This document shows, piece after piece, positions 1 to 6,264 of a stretch of DNA of 7,677 nucleotides. The notes beneath the pieces are model-generated. The model was not told the origin of the DNA and searched no databases. It was given only the letters and a program-made list of their open reading frames with translations. Both the position numbers and the translations under genes were made by a program. The first letter of the stretch is position 1; every line of letters starts with the position of its first letter. This DNA is from CAZMGD01 sp964565705 (GTDB taxonomy: Bacteria; Actinomycetota; Acidimicrobiia; Acidimicrobiales; Ilumatobacteraceae), in contig CAZMGD010000152.1 in the NCBI GenBank assembly GCA_964565705.1, forward strand, positions 1 to 7,677, written 5' to 3'.

Positions 1-41
1 GTCACTGGCCGCGCCCAGGCCTTCGCCTCCACCACACCTGA

Positions 42-71
42 CCCACCTCCCCCCCACGCCCCCCGTCCCCC
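42..71 (-). other. G-quadruplex-forming motif (minus strand)
   Basis: Read on the minus strand, four G-runs of 5, 6, 7 and 3 bases (plus-strand C-runs at 67-71, 59-64, 49-55 and 42-44) are separated by loops of 2, 3 and 4 nt. This satisfies the usual G3+N1-7 quadruplex rule. It lies about 100 nt past the tetR stop on the strand of the tetR transcript, just beyond the 79-123 palindrome. The motif is directly visible; folding and any role in termination or mRNA stability are inferred. Confidence 0.5.
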
Positions 72-78
72 ATGCGTT

Positions 79-123
79 CCTGCGGTCGAATCGGGCCCGG
101 ACCGGGCCGGATTCGACCGCAGG
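79..123. terminator. 45-bp near-perfect palindrome, possible bidirectional terminator
   Basis: Outer arms CCTGCGGTCGAATC (79-92) and GATTCGACCGCAGG (110-123) are exact reverse complements. After a G/G mismatch (93/109), inner arms GGCCCGG (94-100) and CCGGGCC (102-108) are also exact, around a single central A at 101. As RNA it would form a very stable hairpin on either strand. It begins 52 bp past the tetR stop. No T-tract follows on either side, so it is not a classical intrinsic terminator; U-less hairpin terminators have been proposed in actinobacteria. A protein-binding site or dispersed repeat is the alternative. Confidence 0.5.
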
Positions 124-174
124 TTGGGTGAATCGCCGCCCTCGTGCGTCACCGCGATGCCGTGCTGAGTCCGA

Positions 175-804
175 TCAGTCGGTGGGCCGAGTGGCGTGCA
201 CGAGCAGTTGCATGAGCTCGAGCACCTCGGCTCGTGCGTCGTCCATGTCGCGGTCCACCCAGTCGTCGACCTGGCGCATGTATGGCGCGTAGAAGTCCCA
301 GATGCTGATCATCAGCATCACGAACGAGCTGACGACCCTCGGGTCGAACCGCTCACGCCGCACCGGTTCCGGCCCGCCGACCTCCCACTCCCTGGCGATC
401 AGGGCCTGGAACGCGGCCATGATCGAGCGATCCTCGAACGTCTGCTCCGGCGGCACGCCGTCGAGCGCCACCCAGGAGAAGATCCGCGCCCACCCCCCGG
501 AGTCGGCGGTGAACGTGCCCTCGATCGCCTCGTGGATCGTGTCACTGGCCCGGATGAACTCACCGCCGTACAGCACGAACTCCTGGAACAGGGCGACGAG
601 CAGCTTGTCCTTCGTCCCGAAGTGGCGGTGGATCAGCCCGTAGTTGACCCCCGCCCTCGCCGCGACCTCGCGCAACGACACGCTCGACGGGCTGTGCTCG
701 GCCATCAGCTCCGCAGCTGCCCGCAGGATCGCCCCGGCGGGCTTCTCGGCGTCCTCGGTGATGTGCTCGTTGATCCACGGCGGCAACACGTTGCGGGGGG
801 ACAC
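175..804 (-). CDS. TetR/AcrR-family transcriptional regulator
   Basis: Encodes a 209-residue one-component repressor, a usual length for TetR regulators. With the chosen start, the N-terminal DNA-binding domain covers about residues 20-70: a helix containing AILRAAAELM (24-33), then SVSLREVAARAGVNYGLIHR with the typical FGTKDKLL ending (to about 69). The rest is an all-helical ligand-binding domain with no recognisable ligand signature. The frame stays open to an ATG at 882, but I chose the GTG at 802-804. GGAAGG lies 8 nt upstream of it, the extra 26 residues are Pro/Arg-rich and unlike a TetR N-terminus, and the longer version would overlap the divergent gene at 851. The gene is divergent from the lipocalin-like gene. 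A 17-bp palindrome at 825-841 in the gap is a candidate autoregulatory operator. Its ligand and full target set are unknown. It could also control the P450/LLM operon, but its own upstream palindrome differs in sequence from the operators at 6269-6308. Confidence 0.88.
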   Translation of the reverse strand: MSPRNVLPPWINEHITEDAEKPAGAILRAAAELMAEHSPSSVSLREVAARAGVNYGLIHRHFGTKDKLLVALFQEFVLYGGEFIRASDTIHEAIEGTFTADSGGWARIFSWVALDGVPPEQTFEDRSIMAAFQALIAREWEVGGPEPVRRERFDPRVVSSFVMLMISIWDFYAPYMRQVDDWVDRDMDDARAEVLELMQLLVHATRPTD

Positions 805-824
805 CGGGTCAGCCTTCCACAGGG

Positions 825-841
825 CTCGCGGAGGCCGCGAG
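825..841. promoter_or_regulatory. 17-bp palindrome between tetR and lipocalin-like gene, candidate operator
   Basis: CTCGCGG (825-831), spacer AGG (832-834), CCGCGAG (835-841) form a perfect 7-3-7 inverted repeat in the 46-bp gap between the two divergent starts. It overlaps the Shine-Dalgarno GAGG (839-842) of the plus-strand gene. TetR proteins commonly bind such palindromes in the divergent promoter next to their own gene, so repression of both genes by the adjacent TetR is a fair inference. Chance palindromes are more frequent in such GC-rich DNA. No good -35/-10 pair is obvious. Confidence 0.45.
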
Positions 842-850
842 GATGGTCGT

Positions 851-1300
851 ATGGCCCACCCCACCCACTCCCTGGTCGGCACCTATCGCCTGCTGAGCGC
901 CACCCACGTCACCAGCACCGGCCAGACCGGCGACCTGTTCGGGCCCGACCCCGTGGGCTACATGACATATACAGCGGACGGCTACATGTTCGTGTTGATG
1001 ATGCGCGCCGGCCGGCCCGACCTCGCCGCCGGCGACATCCTCGGCGGCAGCGTCGAGGAGCGGGCGGACGCGTTCTCCACGGCGAACTCCTTCGTCGGAC
1101 GCTACCGAACCGACGGCGACCAGGTGACGTATGACCTGGTCGCCGCGACCTATCCGAACTGGGTCGGCACCACGCAGGTGCGCCGGTTCGCGATCGACGG
1201 CGACCGGCTCGTGCTCACGACCCCGATGCTGCTGATGGACGGCGTCGAGCGGTCGGCGACCGTCACGCTCGAGCGCGTGGAGCCGCACATCACCTCGTGA
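851..1300 (+). CDS. Lipocalin-like domain protein (PF13924-type)
   Basis: A 149-residue protein with no signal peptide or membrane segment, so probably cytoplasmic. Features typical of the lipocalin-like (Lipocalin_5) family are visible: LVGTYRLLS at 8-16, FGPDPVGYMTYTADGYM at 30-46, a following MM-R-GRPDL (50-58), GRYRTDGDQVTYDL at 83-96, and PNWVGTTQVRRFAIDGDRLVL at 102-122. The length fits a single small beta-barrel. Members are predicted to bind small hydrophobic ligands; the exact role is poorly known. The ATG at 851 is supported by GAGG at 839-842 with 8-nt spacing. It is divergent from tetR and converges on P450-1, sharing 11 bp at the 3' end (1290-1300). It might bind or isomerise a substrate or product of the neighbouring operon, but only position supports this. 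Confidence 0.85.
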   Translation: MAHPTHSLVGTYRLLSATHVTSTGQTGDLFGPDPVGYMTYTADGYMFVLMMRAGRPDLAAGDILGGSVEERADAFSTANSFVGRYRTDGDQVTYDLVAATYPNWVGTTQVRRFAIDGDRLVLTTPMLLMDGVERSATVTLERVEPHITS

Positions 1301-2501
1301 CGACGACGTCGAGCCGCTCGGGTCCGTACTCGAGCATGTGATCGACGCACTCCCACTCGAAGCCGTCGGCCAGGCGCACCGAGCCCGGCGGGAACACGTC
1401 GAGTGCCTCCTCCAGCACGACCTGGCCCACCATCCGGGTGAGGTGGTTGCCGAGGCAGAGGTGGGGCCCCGAACCGAAGGCGAGGTGTTCGGGATCGCCG
1501 CTGCGGTCGAGCCGGAACGTCTCGCCGTCCTCGTAGACGCGCTCATCGCGGTTGGCCGCGCCGATGTGCAGCATGAGGTGATCACCGGTGTGGACCGGGC
1601 ACCCGCCGAGGTCGAGGTCCTCCCGTGCCGAGCGGAACAGGAACAGCACCGGCGCCTCGTAGCGCAGCGACTCCTCGACCGCCTTGGGGATCAGATCAGG
1701 GTCGTCGCGCAGCGTCGGGGCGAGGTCGGACGCCGGGTCGAGCAGGCGGTACAGCAGGTTGCCGATCATGTAGCTGGCCGATAGCGACCCGGCGAGGATG
1801 TTGATCGCCAGGGTGCGGATGTGCTGGGGGTGGATGCGCCAGCCGTCGGGGTCGACGGTCTGCACCATCAGCGCCAGCAGATCCTGAGGGCCGCCCTCCG
1901 TCAGCGTGTCGCGCGCCTCGATCTCGGCGTCGATCGCCGCGGCGAGCTCGGGGAACGCGCCCTCGATGCCCTCCCCGCGCTCGGTCTTGCCGAGCGTCGG
2001 CCACGTGCTGTGCAGCAGCTCGTTGCACCACGCCATGACCTGGTCGTGCATCGCGTCGGGGATGCCCAGCTCGTGCGCGGCCACCGACCCGGGCAGCGGG
2101 ATCGCCAGCTCGGCCATCAGATCACCGGAGCCGGCGTCGCGCACCGCCTCGAGGCGCCGCCGCACGCTCGCTCGCGTCCACTCCTCCGCAGCGTTCGCCG
2201 CTGCCGGCGTGAACCCGCGCAGGAGCAGGCGGCGGATGCGCGGATGCAGGGGCGCATCGATCTCGCCGAGGAAGCTCTCCTCCTCGGGCACGGTGACACC
2301 GGGTGCCCGCATGTCGCCGACCGACGACAACTTCTTGGCGTCACGGAAGCCGTACTGCGTCTCGGCAAACGACGTCGTGAACACCATGTGCTCGTTCGGT
2401 CGGCTGACCGGGCACTGCTCGCGCAGCTTGGCCAGGAACGCCCAGTCCTTGGTCTTGGTCTGGTCCATCGGGTCGAACGTGAACTCGTTCGTCTCGGTCA
2501 T
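1290..2501 (-). CDS. Cytochrome P450 (P450-1) with atypical I-helix
   Basis: A 403-residue soluble class I-type bacterial P450, expected to take electrons from a ferredoxin; no ferredoxin or reductase gene is in the window. Visible signatures: APLHPRIRRLLLRGFTP around 83-99, K-helix ExxR as E277-S-L-R280, and the haem loop FGSGPHLCLG at 342-351 with C349 as the iron ligand. The I-helix reads AGSLSAS (237-243) where most P450s have A-G-x-D/E-T-T. The oxygen-activating acid is therefore Leu240 and the Thr is Ser241. The haem site is intact, so this is a real P450, perhaps with unusual oxygen or peroxide chemistry or strong substrate assistance. It is the last gene of the leftward operon. The ATG lies 16 bp after the LLM1 stop, with GAGGAG (2509-2514) 7 nt upstream. 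Its 3' end overlaps the convergent lipocalin-like gene by 11 bp. The substrate and CYP family cannot be assigned by eye. Confidence 0.95.
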   Translation of the reverse strand: MTETNEFTFDPMDQTKTKDWAFLAKLREQCPVSRPNEHMVFTTSFAETQYGFRDAKKLSSVGDMRAPGVTVPEEESFLGEIDAPLHPRIRRLLLRGFTPAAANAAEEWTRASVRRRLEAVRDAGSGDLMAELAIPLPGSVAAHELGIPDAMHDQVMAWCNELLHSTWPTLGKTERGEGIEGAFPELAAAIDAEIEARDTLTEGGPQDLLALMVQTVDPDGWRIHPQHIRTLAINILAGSLSASYMIGNLLYRLLDPASDLAPTLRDDPDLIPKAVEESLRYEAPVLFLFRSAREDLDLGGCPVHTGDHLMLHIGAANRDERVYEDGETFRLDRSGDPEHLAFGSGPHLCLGNHLTRMVGQVVLEEALDVFPPGSVRLADGFEWECVDHMLEYGPERLDVVVTR

Positions 2502-2517
2502 CGGGAGGCTCCTCAGG

Positions 2518-3372
2518 TCAGCGGTTGGTGAAGTGGTCGAGCAGGGCGGCCGACGCGTCGAGGATCGGCAGCGCGTCGTCGAGCGGGACGGTCGGCATGA
2601 CGACGAGCACCGCGTCGACGCCGATCGCGTGCCACGGCTCGACCTGCGCCGGGTCGGCCATCACGCCGTCGACGATGATCTGCAGCGTGGCCGGATCGCG
2701 TCCGGCGTCCTCGGCTGCCCGGCGCAGGCGGATCACGTCGTCGGGGGTGTGGCTCCAATACGGCACCGGGAACCAGCCGTCGGCCCACTCGATGATCGAC
2801 TCGATCGTCTTCGGGCCCGGCGACGCGCCGAGCAGCACCGGCGGGTGCGGTCGCTGCACCGGCTTCGGCCAGGTCCATGCCTTGTCGAAGCTGATGTGCT
2901 CGCCATGGAACGAGGCCTCGTCCTCGGTCCACAGCGCCTTCATCGCCAGCACCTGCTCGCGGACGACCGAGCGTCGTTGCTTCCAGACGACGCCGTGGTC
3001 CTCGGCCTCCTCGACGTTCCAGCCGTAGCCGATGCCGAACTCGACGCGTCCACCGGACAGATGGTCGAGCGAGGCGATCTTCTTCGCCGTGTCGATCGTG
3101 TCGCGCTGGGCGGCGAGGTAGATGCACGTGCCGAGGCGGATCGTCGACGTCACCGCGGCCGCCGCGGCCAGCGCGACGATCGGGTCGATCGAGCGCTTGT
3201 ACTCCTCGGGCAGCTCACCGGCGACCGGGAACGGGGTGGCCCGGCTGATCGGGATGTGGGTGTGATCGCCCCCGACGTGCAGCGTGTGCAGCCCGCGCGC
3301 CTCGCACTCACGGGCCAGATCCGTGACCGGCGCCGACTGGTCGGACGGGATGACGACGATGCCGACGTCCAC
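2518..3372 (-). CDS. LLM-class (luciferase-like, probably F420-dependent) oxidoreductase, LLM1
   Basis: A 284-residue TIM-barrel enzyme of the bacterial-luciferase-like superfamily. Visible: beta-1 strand VDVGIVVIPS at the N-terminus, HVGGDHTHIP at 32-41 (position of the conserved metal-free active-site His/Asp region), STIRLGTCIYLAAQRDTIDTA (76-96), and the family hallmark LDHLSGGRVEFGIGYGWN at 102-119. PPVLLGASPGPKTIE (177-191) follows as the phosphate/cofactor-binding region. Most actinobacterial members use coenzyme F420, but FMN use cannot be excluded. The GTG at 3370-3372 begins 2 nt after the P450-2 stop. A TTG at 3376-3378 overlapping that stop is an alternative (two residues longer). 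Neither has a clear Shine-Dalgarno site, which suggests translational coupling to P450-2. P450-1 follows after 16 bp. The reaction is unknown: oxidation, reduction or monooxygenation of the P450 products are all possible. Confidence 0.88.
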   Translation of the reverse strand: MDVGIVVIPSDQSAPVTDLARECEARGLHTLHVGGDHTHIPISRATPFPVAGELPEEYKRSIDPIVALAAAAAVTSTIRLGTCIYLAAQRDTIDTAKKIASLDHLSGGRVEFGIGYGWNVEEAEDHGVVWKQRRSVVREQVLAMKALWTEDEASFHGEHISFDKAWTWPKPVQRPHPPVLLGASPGPKTIESIIEWADGWFPVPYWSHTPDDVIRLRRAAEDAGRDPATLQIIVDGVMADPAQVEPWHAIGVDAVLVVMPTVPLDDALPILDASAALLDHFTNR

Positions 3373-3374
3373 GC

Positions 3375-4541
3375 TCAACCGACCGATATCGGGGCGGAGG
3401 CGACGCCGCGCGTCGGCACCAGCTGGTTGTACGCGACCCCGGACTCGTCGAGCTCCCAGTCGCCGATGCGGTCGATCAGTGCCTGGAGGCCGACGCGCAC
3501 CTCCAAGCGAGCGACGGCGTTGCCGAGGCAGTAGTGGATGCCCGAGCCGAACGTCCAGTGCACCTTCGCGCCGCGGTCGAAGTCGAGCACCTCCGGATCG
3601 GGGAACGCAGCCGGATCGTGGTTGGCCGAGCCGTACAGCACGAGCACCTGGTCGCCCTCGGGGATCGTCACGCCGTGCAGCTCGACGTCCCTGGTGGTCG
3701 TGCGCGCCAGACCCTGCACCGGGGAGATGTAGCGCAACATCTCCTCCAGCGCGCCGTTCCAGATCCCGGGGTCTGCCTGGAGGCGGCGGCGGTGCTCGGG
3801 GTGACGGGCCAGCACCATGATCCCGTGGGCGATCGTGTTCATCGTCGTGTTCTGGGCGGCGTCGTGCAGCAGGCTGCAGAACCCGGCCACCTCGGCGTCG
3901 CTGAGGTCCTCGCCCTTCACCTCCGTGTGCAGGATCTGGGAGATCAGGTCGTTGCCAGGGTCCTTGCGCCGCTCGGCGACGATCCCCTCCCAGTAGGCGG
4001 CCATCTCGCCGTACGCCCCGAGCGCCTCGGGGCTCGTGAAGTCGGCGCCGCCGAGCGTGTCCATGTTCCACTTCAGGAACTTCGAGCGTTCGCTGGTCGG
4101 CAGGTCCATCAGCACGCACATCGTGATCGTCGGGATCATGTGGGCATAGTCGGTCGCCGCGTCGAACGTGTCGCCGAACCCGTCGATCAGCGACTCTGCG
4201 TAGGCGCGAACGTGCGGCTCGAGATCGGTGATCCGCTTCGGCGTCAGCACCCGCACGAGCAGGTTGCGCAGCTCGTCGTGGCGCGGCGGGTCCATGTTGA
4301 AGATGTTCGGCGGCAGCAGCGTGATGTCGGTGTCGATCAGCGTGCCGCGCGCCGACGAGAAGGTCTGCCAGTCGCGCAGGGCGTTGTCGACGTCCTCGCT
4401 GCGGCTCAGCATCCAGTAGTGCGGCCAGACGCGGTGGTTCTCGATCTCGCGGCGGTACACGGGGTGCTCGGCGCGCATCACCTCGTAGGAGGGATACGGG
4501 TCGTCGAAGGAGGCGGGGTCGAACGGGTCGAACTCGAACAT
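3375..4541 (-). CDS. Cytochrome P450 (P450-2)
   Basis: A 388-residue bacterial P450. Signatures in order: MDPPRHDELRNLLVRVLTP (83-101, C-helix with the haem-propionate HxxxR pattern), K-helix E267-M-L-R270, PEVLDFDRGAKVHWTFG (316-332), and haem loop FGSGIHYCLG (331-340) with C338 as iron ligand. The I-helix reads DAAQNTT (227-233) where AGxD/ETT is usual. The Thr pair is kept, but the acidic residue is Asn231. It is quite different from P450-1 in sequence and belongs to another family. The start ATG lies 12 bp after the LLM2 stop; GAGAAAGG (4548-4555) overlaps that stop and ends 6 nt before the ATG. The gene lies third in the leftward operon and is followed almost directly by LLM1. Redox partners are not encoded nearby. 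Substrate unknown. Confidence 0.96.
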   Translation of the reverse strand: MFEFDPFDPASFDDPYPSYEVMRAEHPVYRREIENHRVWPHYWMLSRSEDVDNALRDWQTFSSARGTLIDTDITLLPPNIFNMDPPRHDELRNLLVRVLTPKRITDLEPHVRAYAESLIDGFGDTFDAATDYAHMIPTITMCVLMDLPTSERSKFLKWNMDTLGGADFTSPEALGAYGEMAAYWEGIVAERRKDPGNDLISQILHTEVKGEDLSDAEVAGFCSLLHDAAQNTTMNTIAHGIMVLARHPEHRRRLQADPGIWNGALEEMLRYISPVQGLARTTTRDVELHGVTIPEGDQVLVLYGSANHDPAAFPDPEVLDFDRGAKVHWTFGSGIHYCLGNAVARLEVRVGLQALIDRIGDWELDESGVAYNQLVPTRGVASAPISVG

Positions 4542-4553
4542 CGGTGGCCTTTC

Positions 4554-5534
4554 TCAGGTGCGGAATCGGGGAGCGACGTCGCGGGCGAACCACCGCAACT
4601 GCTCGATGAAGTCGGGGATGCTGGCGTCGGGGCCGCCGTAGGAGAAGCGCAGGGCCATGTGCTGCACACCCACCGCCGCGTACTCGGCGATGTCGGCAGC
4701 CAGGTCGTCGGGGGTGCCGACGAACCGCAGCCGGCCGCTGTCCGCCAACGGCAGCGGAGGCGCGTACTGGAAGTCGTCGGGCACCGCCTCCCGCTCGGCC
4801 CACGTGTCGGCCACGTACGCGTCGGGGGTGTGGTCCAGCAACGTCGTGACGCCACACGAGTAGGAGTAGGCGAAGGGCTCGGTCGCCCCCTCGCGGAGCC
4901 GTTCGATCTCGGTGCGTCCGGCCGCGTACTGCTCGGGTGTCGGGAACAGCGGGTGCCATCCCGTGCCCTTGGTCGCTGCCCGCCGGAGGGCCGGCGGTGC
5001 GTTGCCGCCGACCCACAGCGGCATCGGCCGCTGATGTGGCGCCGGCCCGAACACGGCGTCGCGGAACGGGAAGTGCTCGCCCTCGTGGTCGACGACCGCG
5101 CCGTCGCTCCCCCACAGCAGCCGCAGCACCTCGAGGTGCTCGTCGGTGACCGCGCCCCGAGCGGCATGGCTCGCGCCGAGGATCTCGAACTCCCCGCGCA
5201 GGTACCCGACGCCCACGCCGAGGATCATCCGACCACGGCTGAGGTGGTCGGCCGTGGCGACCATCTTCGCGACCAGCGCCGGGTGGCGGTACGAGGCGAC
5301 GACGACGTCCGTCCCGAACCGGATCCGTGACGTCCTGGCGAGGCCCATGAAGCAGCACGCCAGTGGGTCCAGCCAGTCGGGATCGGTCAGTGACGCGGCG
5401 TACGACGGCACGACGACGTGGTCACCGAACCAGACGTGGGCGTAGCCGAGCTCCTCGCCCACCCTCACGAGGTCCGTCATCACCGCTGGGTCGGCGAACG
5501 TGCCGAACCCCGGGATGACGAACCCGAACTCCAT
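4554..5534 (-). CDS. LLM-class (luciferase-like, probably F420-dependent) oxidoreductase, LLM2
   Basis: A 326-residue luciferase-like TIM-barrel protein. Visible: EFGFVIPGFG (2-11), a beta-strand with YAHVWFGDHV (31-40) carrying the conserved GDH motif, SRIRFGTDVVVASYRHP (69-85), the hallmark TADHLSRGRMILGVGVGYLRGEF (94-116), and MPLWVGGNAPPALRRAA (171-187). The pattern fits the F420-dependent LLM group (TIGR03619-like) that is widespread in actinobacteria. The start ATG shares one base with the SDR1 stop (TGATG at 5532-5536) and has only a weak upstream Shine-Dalgarno site, so translation is probably coupled. An in-frame extension upstream to 5618 would run through SDR1 coding sequence and was not used. 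It forms a pair with P450-2, as LLM1 does with P450-1. The proteins LLM1 and LLM2 share the family core but differ in length by about 40 residues. Cofactor and reaction are inferred from family only. Confidence 0.9.
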   Translation of the reverse strand: MEFGFVIPGFGTFADPAVMTDLVRVGEELGYAHVWFGDHVVVPSYAASLTDPDWLDPLACCFMGLARTSRIRFGTDVVVASYRHPALVAKMVATADHLSRGRMILGVGVGYLRGEFEILGASHAARGAVTDEHLEVLRLLWGSDGAVVDHEGEHFPFRDAVFGPAPHQRPMPLWVGGNAPPALRRAATKGTGWHPLFPTPEQYAAGRTEIERLREGATEPFAYSYSCGVTTLLDHTPDAYVADTWAEREAVPDDFQYAPPLPLADSGRLRFVGTPDDLAADIAEYAAVGVQHMALRFSYGGPDASIPDFIEQLRWFARDVAPRFRT

Positions 5535-6234
5535 CAGCGGGCGGCACCCGTCGTGATCGTCGACATCGCCCGCAGGCCGGCAAAGTGTGGCAGGTGGGCC
5601 ATCTGGCCGCCGTCGCAACGGATCGTCAGGCCCGTGATGAAGCTCGACTCGTCGCTGGCGAGGAACAACGCGAGGTTGGCGATGTCCTCGGGCTCACCGA
5701 TGCGCGGCAGGAGGTTGTTGTCCTCGATCAGACGGATCACCTCAGGCGGACAGGCGTTGACGAGCGATGGGGTGCGGATCGCACCGGGCGAGATGCAGTT
5801 GCAGCGGATCCCCTGCTTGCCGAAGGCGGTGGCGACGCTCATCGTCAGGGTCACGACCGCGCNNNNNNNNNNNNNNNNNNNNNNNNNNNNNNNNNNNNNN
5901 NNNNNNNNNNNNNNNNNNNNNNNNNNNNNNNNNNNNNNNNNNNNNNNNNNNNNNNNNNNNNNGCGTTGTTGTGCAGCACGTGGAGGCCGCCGTAGGTGTC
6001 GGCGGCGGTCTGCACCATCGCCCGCACGTCCGCCTCCGAGGAGATGTCGGTGCGGCATCCGATCGCTTCACCACCCGCTTCACGGATGCCGGCGGCGATC
6101 TCGTCGGCTCCCTCGCCGTTGCGGTCGGCCACGACCACCTTGGCGCCTTCGCGCGCCATCGTCTGCGCGCTGCAGGTCCCGATGCCCGATGCAGCGCCCG
6201 TCACGATCGCGACCTTGCCGTCCAGACGACCCAT
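5534..6234 (-). CDS. Short-chain dehydrogenase/reductase, SDR1 (interrupted by assembly gap)
   Basis: First gene of the leftward operon. The N-terminal 90 residues read cleanly from the ATG at 6234 and hold the Rossmann motif TGAASGIG (12-19), VVVADRN with Asp37 (predicting NAD(H) preference), the D-I-S segment near 63-65 and LHVLHNN (84-90). After the 100-N gap, a different frame gives the C-terminal 108 residues with FGKQGIRCNCISPGAIRTP, RIGEPEDIANLALFLASDES and FITGLTIRCDGG, all typical of classical SDRs. The frames disagree only because 100 N is not the true gap length: 272 nt + 329 nt + 100 is not a multiple of 3. Catalytic Ser, Tyr and Lys fall inside the gap and cannot be verified. By eye, 51 of the first 90 residues match SDR2. 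The stop overlaps the LLM2 start by one base. A G-rich stretch about 9 nt before the ATG may serve as the ribosome site. Likely role: oxidation of an alcohol or reduction of a ketone in the pathway. Confidence 0.9.
5863..5962. other. Assembly gap (100 N)
   Basis: Exactly 100 Ns, the conventional placeholder for a scaffold gap of unknown size, inside SDR1. Alignment with the paralogue SDR2 implies about 218 missing bases: the end of codon 91, codons 92-163 and the first base of codon 164. That number also restores the reading frame. Confidence 0.97.
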
Positions 6235-6264
6235 TCCGGAACCCCCATCCCGCTGGCGCAGCAG

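Larger units (their letters stand above)
1..174. other. Left-edge stretch without a supported gene
   Basis: No reading frame here has a convincing start, family motif or Shine-Dalgarno site. Two plus-strand frames are open from the window edge (one stops at 39-41, another at 166-168), so the end of a gene lying further left cannot be excluded, but the peptides are Pro-rich and not recognisable. The stretch contains a C-rich tract at 42-71 and a long palindrome at 79-123, both described separately. It lies downstream of the tetR stop and is probably a 3' untranslated or terminator region. Confidence 0.6.

Noticed and set aside
1..168. Open plus-strand frame from the left edge as a gene end
   Set aside because: Short, Pro-rich, crosses the long palindrome and shows no recognisable motif; cannot be supported without the sequence to the left.
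811..825. AGCC-N8-GGCT in the tetR-lipocalin gap as a third copy of the SDR operator
   Set aside because: The spacing is wrong (8 rather than 3) and the GTAGCC/GGCTAC halves are incomplete.
805..882. ATG-882 start for tetR
   Set aside because: It adds residues unlike TetR N-termini, overlaps the divergent gene, and the GTG at 804 has a good ribosome site.
3534..5330. Plus-strand open frame of 598 codons opposite P450-2 and LLM2
   Set aside because: Antisense to well-supported genes; composition is Arg/Val/Gly-rich with no family motif and no Shine-Dalgarno site. Same for the 542-codon plus-strand frame at 1906-3534.
2518..5358. Very long minus-strand open frame (946 codons) running through LLM1, P450-2 and LLM2
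   Set aside because: Only its last 284 codons carry a recognisable family (LLM1). The rest is Arg/Pro-rich sequence out of frame with P450-2 and LLM2, an artefact of high G+C.
5441..5450. GTAGCC within LLM2 as another operator
   Set aside because: Single half-site inside coding sequence with no inverted partner; also seen near 3020 and expected by chance.
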